The notes: generated by a model not told the origin, from the letters alone. Positions 8,233-16,239 are shown, counted from the stretch's first letter. The stretch is DNA of 19,700 nucleotides from CAYYHA01 sp964471535 (GCA_964471535.1 CAYYHA010000057.1:1-19700); one strand, 5' to 3'. Translations and numbers: made by a program.

Positions 8233-9225
8233 ATGTTCATCGACGCGCACGCACACCTCGACCCGAACTACTTCGAGACCGGGCCCGATCCGGTCCTGCA
8301 GGCGGCCTTCGAGGCCGGCGTGGAGCAACTCATCGTCGTCGGCTGCGGGGTGGAGAGCTCGCGCTTCGCGGTGGAACTCGCCCGGGCGTATCCAGGGCGC
8401 GTCTTTGCCGCGGTCGGCGTGCATCCCCACGACGTCGCGAAGATGCGGGAAGGGGACTTCGAGGCCATCGCGGCGTTGGCACGTGCGCCCGAGGTGGTGG
8501 CGGTGGGGGAGACCGGGCTCGACTACCACTACCGCCATTCGCCACCCGAGGCCCAGCAGGAGGCCTTTCGGCGTTTCATTGCGCTCGCCAACGAGGTGGA
8601 CAAGCCCGTGGTGGTGCACACGCGCGAGGCGGAGGCCGACACCTTGGAGATCCTGCGTCGCGAGCGGCCGCAGGCGGGCGTGCAACTCCACTGCTTCACC
8701 GGCAGCCGAGCGCTGGCGGAGGGGAGCCTCGATCTGGGCGCCTACATCTCCCTGTCCGGGGTCGTGACCTTCAACAACGCGGAGGCGCTTCGGGCCATCG
8801 CCCGGGATCTGCCACTGGAGCGCATCCTGGTGGAGACCGACTGCCCCTACCTCACCCCCGCGCCATTCCGCGGCCGGCAGAACACCCCGAGCTACGTCAC
8901 CGTCACGGCGGGGCGGATCGCTGCGTTGCGGGGGATGGCGATCGAGGCCTTCGCACGGCATGCCGCCTCCAACACCCGCCGCCTCTTCCGCCTCCCCGAG
9001 GCGGCGCAGGACGAGGTGCTGGCTTTCGCCACCGGAAGCGAAGTCTACGCTGCGGTCCACCGCGAGGATGCAGACGCCGTCGTAAAGGCTCTGAAGCGGT
9101 GGCCGCGAAAGAAGCTGCGCGGTGTGCGCCTCTGGACTCCCGAGGGCAGCTCGACCGTCGCCTCGACGATGCAGGCCGTGCGCGCTTGGGCGCAGGGCGA
9201 AGGCCTTCCCTGCGACGGTCCCTGA
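8233..9225 (+). CDS. TatD-family metal-dependent DNase with C-terminal extension
   Basis: TatD-family hydrolases are TIM-barrel metal-dependent nucleases (3'-5' DNase activity in characterised members). The metal ligands are all present: H7 and H9 in DAHAHLD, E93 in GETGLDYHY, H129 in VVVHT, H153 in QLHCFTG, and D203 in ETDCPYLTP. Typical members end near residue 255-265. This one continues to 330 with an extra segment (about 256-330, including KALKRWPRKKLRGVRLW) that I do not recognise. The gene starts 3 bases after the HEAT-protein stop, and its own stop overlaps the next start as TGATG. Linkage to holB and metG genes is seen in several bacteria (yabD in Bacillus, ycfH in E. coli). Confidence 0.93.
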   Translation: MFIDAHAHLDPNYFETGPDPVLQAAFEAGVEQLIVVGCGVESSRFAVELARAYPGRVFAAVGVHPHDVAKMREGDFEAIAALARAPEVVAVGETGLDYHYRHSPPEAQQEAFRRFIALANEVDKPVVVHTREAEADTLEILRRERPQAGVQLHCFTGSRALAEGSLDLGAYISLSGVVTFNNAEALRAIARDLPLERILVETDCPYLTPAPFRGRQNTPSYVTVTAGRIAALRGMAIEAFARHAASNTRRLFRLPEAAQDEVLAFATGSEVYAAVHREDADAVVKALKRWPRKKLRGVRLWTPEGSSTVASTMQAVRAWAQGEGLPCDGP

Positions 9226-9965
9226 TGGCGACGCTCTTCGCCGCAGAGAGCGCACGCGGACGCCTGGAGGTCCGCAGCGCGGGACGGACCCTCCGCCTGT
9301 ACGTGGACGGGGTGCTGCACAGCGCCTTCAACCCCGCCCGGGGGATCACCGGCTCGGTGTGGGACGCGCTCGCGCTTGCGCCCTGGCTCGCACCCTCGCC
9401 GCCCTGTCGTTCGGTCCTCCTGCTGGGCCTAGGCGGTGGGGCCGCCGTGCAGCTGATTCGCCGGCACCTTCGTTCGGAGACGATGACCGCGGTGGAGATC
9501 GATCCCCTGGCCATCGAGGTCGCCCGGCGTTTCTTTGGTGTCGGCGGCCGGGACGTCGAGATCGTACGGGCGGATGCGCGCCGGTGGCTCGCTCGATGCC
9601 GGCGCCGCTTCGATCTCGTCATCGACGATCTCTTCGTCGAGGCAGGCAGGATCCCGGCACGGGCGAGCGGCACCTCGGAGCCGGACTGGTGGCGGCGCCT
9701 GGCCGCGCGCGTGCGGCGGGGGGGCATGCTGGTGGCGAACTTCGCCGATGCCGCTGCGCTCACGCGCTCGGGGCTCCTCGAGGACGCGGCGACCGGACGC
9801 TTCTCCTCCCGGGCACGGATCACCTTCCGGGACTACGAGAACGTGGTCGTGGTCCTCTCCGAGCAGCCGCTCTCCCGCCGCCTGCTCGAAGCCCGGCTCT
9901 GCAAGGCGGATCTCCGAGCGGCGGATCGGAGGCGGTTGCAGATGTGTGTCAGAACGCGTCTTTGA
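9225..9965 (+). CDS. Spermidine synthase-like class I methyltransferase-fold protein
   Basis: A 246-residue protein with the Rossmann-type fold shared by spermidine synthases and SAM methyltransferases. The nucleotide-binding loop reads VLLLGLGGGAAVQLI, followed by the acidic strand end TAVEIDPLAIEVARRFF and a later motif VEIVRADARRWL. FDLVIDDLF is in the position where polyamine synthases have their catalytic Asp region. The N-terminus is shortened relative to true SpeE, and the polyamine-site residues cannot be confirmed by eye, so the reaction is not assigned. Its ATG overlaps the tatD stop (TGATG), making it the last gene of the holB-metG run. Its 3' end overlaps the convergent glyoxalase II gene by 17 bases. 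Confidence 0.8.
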   Translation: MATLFAAESARGRLEVRSAGRTLRLYVDGVLHSAFNPARGITGSVWDALALAPWLAPSPPCRSVLLLGLGGGAAVQLIRRHLRSETMTAVEIDPLAIEVARRFFGVGGRDVEIVRADARRWLARCRRRFDLVIDDLFVEAGRIPARASGTSEPDWWRRLAARVRRGGMLVANFADAAALTRSGLLEDAATGRFSSRARITFRDYENVVVVLSEQPLSRRLLEARLCKADLRAADRRRLQMCVRTRL

Positions 9966-10710
9966 GCCGGCGCAGCGCAGCGAAGACCCGGACGGGGTCC
10001 GTTTCGCCAGTGGTGCGCTGGATCTCGTCCGAGTCCACGCGAAGGAAGGGATTCGTCTCGCGTTCCTCGGCCAGGGTTCCGGGCACGGTGGGTCGTCCCG
10101 CCTCACGGAGGTGGCGGCACGCTTCGAGGCGACGTCGTACCGCCGCGTTGCCGGGTTCCACCGTGGAGGCGAACTCGAGGTTGTTCACGGTATATTCGTG
10201 ACCGCAGTAGACGCGCGTCTGCTCGGGGAGCGCGGCGATGCGCTGCAGCGACCGATAGAGCTGCTCGGCGGTCCCTTCGAAGAGGCGCCCGCAGCCGGCG
10301 AGGAAGAGCGTGTCGCCGGTGAACACAGCGCCCAGTTGCGGAAGGTGGTAGGTGATGGCGCCCAACGTGTGACCAGGCGTGTGCATCGCTTCGAGGGTCG
10401 TCCCCTCCCAGGTCCAGGATTCACCGTCGGTGACGGTGCGGGTGGCCGCAGGGATGTGGCGCACCTCCCGCTCGCCGCAGATCACCTCGACCTGGGGATA
10501 CCGCTGCAGCAGGCCGTCGATTCCGCCGGTGTGGTCCCAGTGGTGGTGGGTGAGCAGGATGGCACCCAAGGGGCGCCCCTGTGCCTCGAGGCGGGCGCAG
10601 ACCGGCTCCGCCTCGGAGGGATCCACGACGGCGACAGGGGCCCCGTCGGCCACAGGCTCGAGGAGCCACGCGTAGTTGTCTCGGAGCAGCGGCAGAGGAG
10701 AGATGCGCAT
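9949..10710 (-). CDS. gloB: Hydroxyacylglutathione hydrolase (glyoxalase II)
   Basis: Hydrolyses S-lactoylglutathione to lactate and glutathione, completing methylglyoxal detoxification. This metallo-beta-lactamase-fold enzyme of 253 residues has the full binuclear metal site: THHHWDH (H55, H57, D59, H60), H114 in TPGHTLG, D133 in TGDTLFLAGCGRLFEG, and H171 in CGHEYT. The C-terminal glyoxalase-II domain with ETNPFLR is also present, which favours GloB over a generic hydrolase. The ATG at 10710 has no clear Shine-Dalgarno sequence. A TAGCTT hexamer lies 7 nt before it. It follows the regulator gene on the same strand after 69 bases. Being near a glycolytic operon is metabolically sensible, since methylglyoxal arises from triose phosphates, but the two are not adjacent. 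Confidence 0.93.
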   Translation of the reverse strand: MRISPLPLLRDNYAWLLEPVADGAPVAVVDPSEAEPVCARLEAQGRPLGAILLTHHHWDHTGGIDGLLQRYPQVEVICGEREVRHIPAATRTVTDGESWTWEGTTLEAMHTPGHTLGAITYHLPQLGAVFTGDTLFLAGCGRLFEGTAEQLYRSLQRIAALPEQTRVYCGHEYTVNNLEFASTVEPGNAAVRRRLEACRHLREAGRPTVPGTLAEERETNPFLRVDSDEIQRTTGETDPVRVFAALRRLKDAF

Positions 10711-10779
10711 CGCGCCGAAGCTACCGCGGCCGTGCCCGAAGCGGCCAGAGCAGCGGGGCCGAGGTCAGCGGGATTGGGG

Positions 10780-12717
10780 TCAGTGAGCCGCCTGACGCAA
10801 GCGCCCAGCGATGTCGTCGGGGCCGAGGTCGAGGGTTCGTTCGAGCACCGGGATATCCGGCGTGAAGACGAAGGTGCCGGAGGCGATGGACAGCAGCGCC
10901 TCGAGCGCCTTCTCGCCCCGCACATCGTCGAAGACGGCGTTCACCACCCGGCCGTTCTCGACGAAGATCTCTCCGGTGCGAGAACGGCCGCGGACCATGA
11001 GCTGGCCGGTGCGGTCTGCCTCCGCGAGCACCATCAGAATGTCGTGGAGCGGCATCTCGTCGAGGTTGCCGTGGATCGCTTTGCCGCTCGAGCGGGCCGC
11101 GGCGCGTGTGTCGAGGCAGCGCTTCACCTTCGCGAGGAAGACCTCCACCGCATAGGGCTTCACGACGTAGTCGTCGGCACCGAGTGCGAGGCCGTGTTCG
11201 ACGCTCTCGCTGCGTGCATCGGCGGTGACGAAGATCAGCGGAACGTCCAGCCCGCGGTTGCGCAGCTCGGTCAGGAGCGCGAAGCCCGTCTCGCCCGGCA
11301 GCTCGGTCTCGCTGATGACGAGATCCGCCTCGGGCGCGAGCTCGAGGGCGCGGTCGACGTCTCGCGCCGACGAGACCACGTAACCTCGCTGCGTCAGCTT
11401 CAACTCGAGGAGTGAGACATTCTCCGGGTCTGGATCCACCACCAGGATGTGCTGCCCGTCGGCGAGCAGGCGCTGGCGCATCAGGTCGCCGGTGAGGATC
11501 TTCTTGACGAGCTCGACCACGGTGGGGTCGAGGAGCGTCCCTGCGTACGCCTCCAGCTCGGCCAAGGCTTCGTCCCGCTCCATGGGCTCGCTGCGGCCCG
11601 GACGGGGGACGCGAATGAAGTCCTCGTAGGCGTCGACGGCGGCGATGATGCGGGCGCCGAGGGCGATCTCGTTGCCCTTGCGGCCGTCGGGCACGCCGCT
11701 CGCATCCCAGGCCTCGTAGAGCTGGCCCAAGATGGCGTTGACCTCCACGGGGAGGTGCACCGACTCGAAGAGGCGGCCCGGCGCGCGGAAGTAGCGCTTG
11801 GCGTCGCGCCGGAAGCCCTCCTCCTCGGCGATCCTCGGCAGCACGATGTGTCGGTCGTGGCGCTTACCGATGTCGTGGAGGTAGCTGGCGATGATGTTGA
11901 AGTTCACCTCACGCTCGGAGAGCCCCATGCGTCGGCTGACGCTGCGCACGAGCTTCGCGACTGCAGCGCTGTGCCCCTTGAAGCCGGGGTGCTCGAGTTC
12001 GATGAGCCCCACGAGTACGTTGAGGGTCTCGATGAAGTCGTTGTCGCTGGTGAGCGAGGCGGAGCGGACCGAGGCGAGGGCCTCCCGCACGCTGGTCGGG
12101 GCGACGACGCCTGTGTTGGGATTGATGCGGGGGTTCGACTCGGTGGGCACGCGAAGCTCACTGAGCGAGCCGGAATCGCCGCCGCCCTCGTAGAACTCAC
12201 TCAAGCGCCGCACATCGGAGCGCGACTGCTTGGTCCACTGCAGGTCGGAGAAGGCGGAGATGTCACCGAAATAGTGCTTCTTCACCGCCGCTAGGACCGC
12301 GCTCTTGGTCCCGATGTAGCTCTGCACCGCACGAGCCCCCGAGACGATGCGCACCTCCTCGAGTAGGGCGGTGTTCTGCGGCTCGGCCATCACCACCGAG
12401 AGCACGCCCCGGGCCTCGTCCCAGAGAATGGGGAGCACGAGCGCCGTCTCCGCCATCTTGACCGGGACCTTGTCGAGAATCGCCGAGGGGATCTTGACCT
12501 TGGCCAGCTTCTCGGTGCTGACGTAGCGGGTCTTGAACTCGGCGGCGAGGAAGCGAAGCAGGTCCTTCTCCCCCAAGAAGCCGCCCTCGATGAGGCAGTC
12601 GCCGAGCCGGCCCCCCACCTCCTGCTGGTAGGCCAGGGCCCGCTCGAGCTGCTCCGGGGTCAGCAGCCCGGCCTGGACGAGGCGCGCGCCCAGCCGATTG
12701 GTCGTGTCGGAGGCCAT
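10780..12717 (-). CDS. MshEN-HD-GYP-like-receiver-PATAN (DUF4388) regulator
   Basis: A 645-residue, apparently soluble signalling protein. Domains in order: MshEN/GspE-N type (about 7-150) with two tandem motif copies, beginning RLGARLVQAG and RLGDCLIEGG and separated by a short spacer, as in c-di-GMP-binding MshE; HD-GYP-like (about 225-410) with H249 and HDIGK (281-285); receiver (about 423-535) with ILVVDPDP and K520; and PATAN/DUF4388 (about 547-635). The HD-GYP lacks the usual HHE (L333-Y334-E335 instead), reads GVP instead of GYP, and has no clear middle His. The receiver has E470 where the phosphoacceptor Asp belongs. A binding or scaffold role sensing c-di-GMP is inferred. The ATG at 12717 is chosen because a TATACT -10 box lies between it and the upstream in-frame starts. 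Confidence 0.88.
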   Translation of the reverse strand: MASDTTNRLGARLVQAGLLTPEQLERALAYQQEVGGRLGDCLIEGGFLGEKDLLRFLAAEFKTRYVSTEKLAKVKIPSAILDKVPVKMAETALVLPILWDEARGVLSVVMAEPQNTALLEEVRIVSGARAVQSYIGTKSAVLAAVKKHYFGDISAFSDLQWTKQSRSDVRRLSEFYEGGGDSGSLSELRVPTESNPRINPNTGVVAPTSVREALASVRSASLTSDNDFIETLNVLVGLIELEHPGFKGHSAAVAKLVRSVSRRMGLSEREVNFNIIASYLHDIGKRHDRHIVLPRIAEEEGFRRDAKRYFRAPGRLFESVHLPVEVNAILGQLYEAWDASGVPDGRKGNEIALGARIIAAVDAYEDFIRVPRPGRSEPMERDEALAELEAYAGTLLDPTVVELVKKILTGDLMRQRLLADGQHILVVDPDPENVSLLELKLTQRGYVVSSARDVDRALELAPEADLVISETELPGETGFALLTELRNRGLDVPLIFVTADARSESVEHGLALGADDYVVKPYAVEVFLAKVKRCLDTRAAARSSGKAIHGNLDEMPLHDILMVLAEADRTGQLMVRGRSRTGEIFVENGRVVNAVFDDVRGEKALEALLSIASGTFVFTPDIPVLERTLDLGPDDIAGRLRQAAH

Positions 12718-12746
12718 CTTGCCGGGAAATCCCTTCGAATTCATCA

Positions 12747-12752
12747 AGTATA
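12747..12752 (-). promoter_or_regulatory. -10 box of the MshEN/HD-GYP/receiver gene
   Basis: The minus strand reads GAGGCTATACTTGATG here; TATACT matches the sigma70 -10 consensus at five of six positions. The -35 is weak (TTGGAT, about 19 nt upstream). Transcription would begin near 12740, downstream of the in-frame ATG at 12744, which supports the start at 12717. The box lies in the 93-base gap after the OB/HD gene, so the regulator can be transcribed independently. Confidence 0.5.
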
Positions 12753-12810
12753 GCCTCGGCCCCGTACCCCGATCCAATTCGGGCTCGGCGCCCCCTGCGC
12801 CCCCTGCGGG

Positions 12811-14590
12811 CTACGATGCGTCCCCTGGGTTGCCGGGCGCCGCCCCGGCAGCCGAGTCCCCGGGCGCGCCCTCCCCTCGGGGCGCCGAAGGCTCGGTCCC
12901 GGCTGGCTCGGCCGCCGGGACCTGTGCGGGTCCTGCCTCCGCCGAGTTCGGCTCCGCCGCCGGAGGGTCCGCCTCCGCTGCGGCGGGCGCCTCGCCCGGC
13001 GCCGGACCCGCCTCGGGCGCGGCCCGGGCCCCCAGGTCGGCGAAGGGGTTGTAGGTCAGGGTGGCAGTATGCCCTCGCGCCGTAGGCCGGCGCCCCTTCG
13101 CCTCGCCGGGGCGCGTTTCCCGCTGAGGGGCCTTGGCTGGAGACTGCGCGCCGCCGCCGGCCGCGCCCCCCGAGGCCTCCGGGCGCCGTTTGCGCCGCCG
13201 TCGCTTCCGCCGCTTCCCTTCGCCTGCGCCGGTGCGCCCGGCCGTTCTGCCGCCGCGGGGCGTCCCGTCGGCGGACGGGCCGACGAAGAGCGGTCGCCCG
13301 TAGATGCGGTTGTATTCGGTCCAGCCGTCGGTGCCGGCGTTCTCCAAGAGCTCGCTCCAAGAGCTCAGTCGGGCATCGATCACGTCGGCGTAGTGAACGA
13401 GCAGGGCTTCCCGGGTCTTGGGTCGCTTGGGGGACCCGTACTCCACCTCGCCGTGGTGGGCGACCACACAGTGAACGAGGGCGTGCAGCAGCGGCTCGGG
13501 AAAGCCTTCGATGGCATGGGCGCGTTCGGCGAGCCACTGCGAGCACAGCACGATGTGCCCGACCAGCCGGCCCTCGTCGGTGTAGCGAATGCCTCCCTCG
13601 CACGACAGCTCGGCGATCTTTCCGTAGTCGTGGAAGAAGCAGCCGGCGAGGACGAGATCTCGGTCCACCTCCGGATAGTGGGCGCAGATGCGGTCGGCGA
13701 GGCGCATCACCGAGAGGGTGTGCTCGAGGAGACCGCCCATCCACGCGTGGTGCACCGTCTGCGCCGCGGGCACCTTCGTGAAGCGGGCGCGGTGCTCCGG
13801 GTCGTCGAGGAAGGCCTCGATGATGCGCTTCAGCCAGGGGTTCTGCATCGTGCGCACCAGTGCCCGCAGCTCCGAGAGCAGGGTTTCCGGCGGCGCCTTC
13901 CCCTCCCGCAGGAAGGCCTCCGCGGGAATCTCCAGTGCCTCGATGGAGACCGGCTCGACGTTGCGCAGGTGGAGCTGCAGGCGACCTTGGAAGGTCTGCG
14001 CCCGCCCGCTGATGCGCACGTGGTCGCCGGCGGCGAAGGCCGCATCGAGCGTCTCTGCGCCTTCCCAGACCCGGGCCTCCACCCGCCCGGTACGGTCCGC
14101 CAGGGTGAGCGCCAGGTACGGTTTCCCGCGGCGGTCGGTGGAGATCGCCTTGCTCTCGACCAAGAAGACCCCTTCGATGGGGCCCCCCGCCCGCAGGTCG
14201 GCCACATTGCGCACCTTCGCTCCGAGTCCGCCCTGCGGCCTGCGGATCACCCCGGCGGGGCGCGCAGCTGCGGCGTCCGCCCCCGACTCGGGCCCCTTGG
14301 AAGCCGGCCCCTCGGTCCCCCTCGCCAGGGGGAGGCGATTCGACTGCCTCGGGGTCGGCACCTGCCGGGCCCACCTCGGTCCGGGCCTCCTCGTGGGGCG
14401 GCCGGGCGCCGGTGCCCTCGAGTGCCTCGTCGGTGCTCTCGGCCCGGTCCGCCCCCTCCGGCGCAGGCGTCGTGGGGGGCGGTCTCGTTGCGTCGGCCGG
14501 CGTATTGGCGTCCGCGGGGGCCGCCGCCTCGCCGCTCGGGTGGCCCTCAACCGGCGGGGTGCTCCTCGGTGCTTGCGTCTCGTCGTTCAC
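12811..14590 (-). pseudogene. OB-fold/HD-domain putative 3'-5' exoribonuclease (YhaM-like), apparent frameshift
   Basis: The catalytic part is clear. An OB fold begins near 14214 (VRNVADLRAGGPIEGVFLV, then RGKPYLALTLADRTGRVEA). An HD domain follows with HHAWMGGLLEHT, FFHDYGK (near 13620-13640), VVAHHGEVEYGSP and HYADVIDA, all expected metal ligands. YhaM-family proteins degrade RNA from the 3' end. The tail carries KRRKRRRRKRR (near 13190-13220) and a long Ala/Pro/Glu-rich stretch. Translation should start at GTG 14590, with GAGGTG 5 nt upstream, giving MNDETQAPRS and an acidic, GC3-rich stretch. That frame deteriorates near 14325, and the OB/HD frame becomes coding there, one base over. One extra base in a C5 or G5 run would explain this. 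A real frameshift, a sequence error, or a downstream start (for example GTG 14214) are the alternatives. The domain identity is secure; the integrity is not. Confidence 0.8.
14317..14332 (-). other. Apparent frameshift site in two 5-base homopolymers
   Basis: On the minus strand this stretch is CCCCCTGGCGAGGGGG. Upstream, the frame starting at 14590 has GC-rich third positions and few rare codons. Downstream, that frame gives CGA, CAA and GGA codons, while the frame one base later becomes well biased and leads into the OB fold. Dropping one G would give ...PPPGEGTEGPASKG. Confidence 0.6.
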
Positions 14591-14646
14591 GGTCTCACCT
14601 CGTGGGTGCTGGGGTCACGGTCTCGGACCGAAGCCTGTACCTTCCC

Positions 14647-16239
14647 TTAGTTTCCCGTCGCGCGCAGCAGGGTACGCGCGACGCGCATGCCGTCGATGGC
14701 GGCGGAGACGATGCCGCCGGCATGGCCGCAGCCCTCGCCACAGGGGTAGAGGCCGGGGAGGGCGGGGCTCTGCAGGTGCTCGCCGCGGGGAAAGGAGACC
14801 GGCGCGCTGGTGCGCGTCTCGGCGCCGACGAGCACGGCCTCCTCGCTGCAGAAGCCGCGCAGACGGCGGCCGAAGCCCTCGATGGCCTCGGCGAGGGCAC
14901 GGACCAGGACCCGGGGATAGAGCCCCCGCAGGTCTGCCGCCGAGAGTCCCCGGGGATAGGAGCTTCGCCGGGGGAGCGTGCCGACGCGGCCGGCGAGGAA
15001 GTCGGTGAGGCGCTGCGCGGGGGCCCGGTACGCGCCGCCGCCGAGGGCATAGGCCTTCCGCTCCACCGCTTCCTGGAAGTGGACGCCCGCGAGGAGGTCG
15101 TCCCCGAAGCCGGCACGTGCGAAGTCCTCCGGCCCCACCTCCACGACCAGCGCGCTGTTCGCCCATCGGCTCGAGCGCCGCGCGCCCGACATGCCGTTGA
15201 CACACAGGGCCTCGGAGACGGTGGGGGTGGGGACGACGACGCCCCCCGGACACATGCAGAACGCCCACACCCCGCGGCCGCCACCCCGTCCGGCGAGCTT
15301 GTACTCGGCGGGGGGAAGGGCCGGGTGCCCTGCCGAGGCGCCATACTGAATGCGGTCGATCAATGCCTGCGGGTGTTCGACGCGCAGGCCCATCGCCAGG
15401 GGCTTGGGCTGGAGGAGGCCGGGAATGCGGGCGAGCTCCCGATAGAGTTCGCGGGCGGCGTTCCCCGGTGCGAGGACGACATGGCGGCTCGACAGCCGCC
15501 CGCCACCAGCGAGGCGCACCCCCGCGATCCGGCCGCCCTCGACGAGCAGCCCCGTGACCCGCGTCTCGAAGTGGATCTCGCAGCCCTGAGCGAGGAGCCA
15601 CCGACGCAGGTGGGCGATGATCCCCGGGAGGCGCTCCGAGCCGAGGTGGGGCCGGCCGCTCACCAGGATCTCCGGGTCGGCGCCGTGCGCCACCAGGATC
15701 TCGAGTACCTCGCGCACCTCCCGGTCGCGCACCCGGGTGGACAGCTTCCCGTCGGTGAAGGTTCCTGCACCGCCCTCGCCGAAAGAGACGTTGCTCTCCG
15801 GGTCGAGGTGGCCGGTGCGGTACAGGCGCGCGACGTCGCGCTTCCGTGGTTCCACGGCGCGTCCCCGCTCGACGATGACCGCGCGGACCCCTGCCTCGGC
15901 CAGCGTTCGGGCGCAGAAGAGCCCTGCCGGGCCTGCCCCCACGATGATCGGCGGATGGGTGAAGCGAGGAGGTGCGCGGCGGAGGGCGGGCCGGGGGAGA
16001 GCGAGGCGGCGGACGCCCGGTGGCAGGTAGGTAGGGACGCGGCTCACCTCCACCTCCACGGCGACCACGAAGCGTGGGGGTCGCCGCCCCCGCGCATCCA
16101 CCGAGCGGCGCGTGACCCGGATGGTCCGGATCTCGTCCAGCTCCAGCGAGAGCACACGCGCCGCGCGCCGCCGGAGCAGCTCGGGGGCACGCTCGAGCTC
16201 GTGGAGGTGGAGCAGCAGATTGGACACCTGCAGGCGCAC
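14647..16239 (-). CDS. COG2509-type FAD-dependent dehydrogenase/oxidoreductase
   Basis: A 530-residue flavoprotein of an uncharacterised but widespread family. The N-terminal roughly 90 residues form the small domain typical of this family, ending in VTRRSVDARGR and VVAVEVEV. The FAD Rossmann motif is VGAGPAG (100-106) with VIVERG (E124) at the end of the second strand. The family hallmark FGEGGAGTFTDGKL follows, and the C-terminal FAD contact is GLYPCGEGCGHAGGI. Several Cys residues (AFCMCPGG) sit in the substrate-side domain. The substrate and physiological role are unknown. GTG 16239 is the first codon that gives the family N-terminus. It lacks a Shine-Dalgarno sequence but follows a TTTAAC hexamer by 6 nt. 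It is divergent from gap and lies 56 bases upstream of the OB/HD gene on the same strand. Confidence 0.88.
   Translation of the reverse strand: MRLQVSNLLLHLHELERAPELLRRRAARVLSLELDEIRTIRVTRRSVDARGRRPPRFVVAVEVEVSRVPTYLPPGVRRLALPRPALRRAPPRFTHPPIIVGAGPAGLFCARTLAEAGVRAVIVERGRAVEPRKRDVARLYRTGHLDPESNVSFGEGGAGTFTDGKLSTRVRDREVREVLEILVAHGADPEILVSGRPHLGSERLPGIIAHLRRWLLAQGCEIHFETRVTGLLVEGGRIAGVRLAGGGRLSSRHVVLAPGNAARELYRELARIPGLLQPKPLAMGLRVEHPQALIDRIQYGASAGHPALPPAEYKLAGRGGGRGVWAFCMCPGGVVVPTPTVSEALCVNGMSGARRSSRWANSALVVEVGPEDFARAGFGDDLLAGVHFQEAVERKAYALGGGAYRAPAQRLTDFLAGRVGTLPRRSSYPRGLSAADLRGLYPRVLVRALAEAIEGFGRRLRGFCSEEAVLVGAETRTSAPVSFPRGEHLQSPALPGLYPCGEGCGHAGGIVSAAIDGMRVARTLLRATGN

Noticed and set aside
9225..9965. 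Calling the methyltransferase-fold gene speE
   Set aside because: The fold is clear, but the polyamine-binding residues could not be confirmed and no S-adenosylmethionine decarboxylase gene is nearby.
12263..14590. A 775-codon minus-strand frame running from the GTG at 14590 into the regulator gene
   Set aside because: Only its first roughly 90 codons look coding. Beyond 14325 it is an Arg/Gly-rich shadow of the OB/HD and regulator genes.
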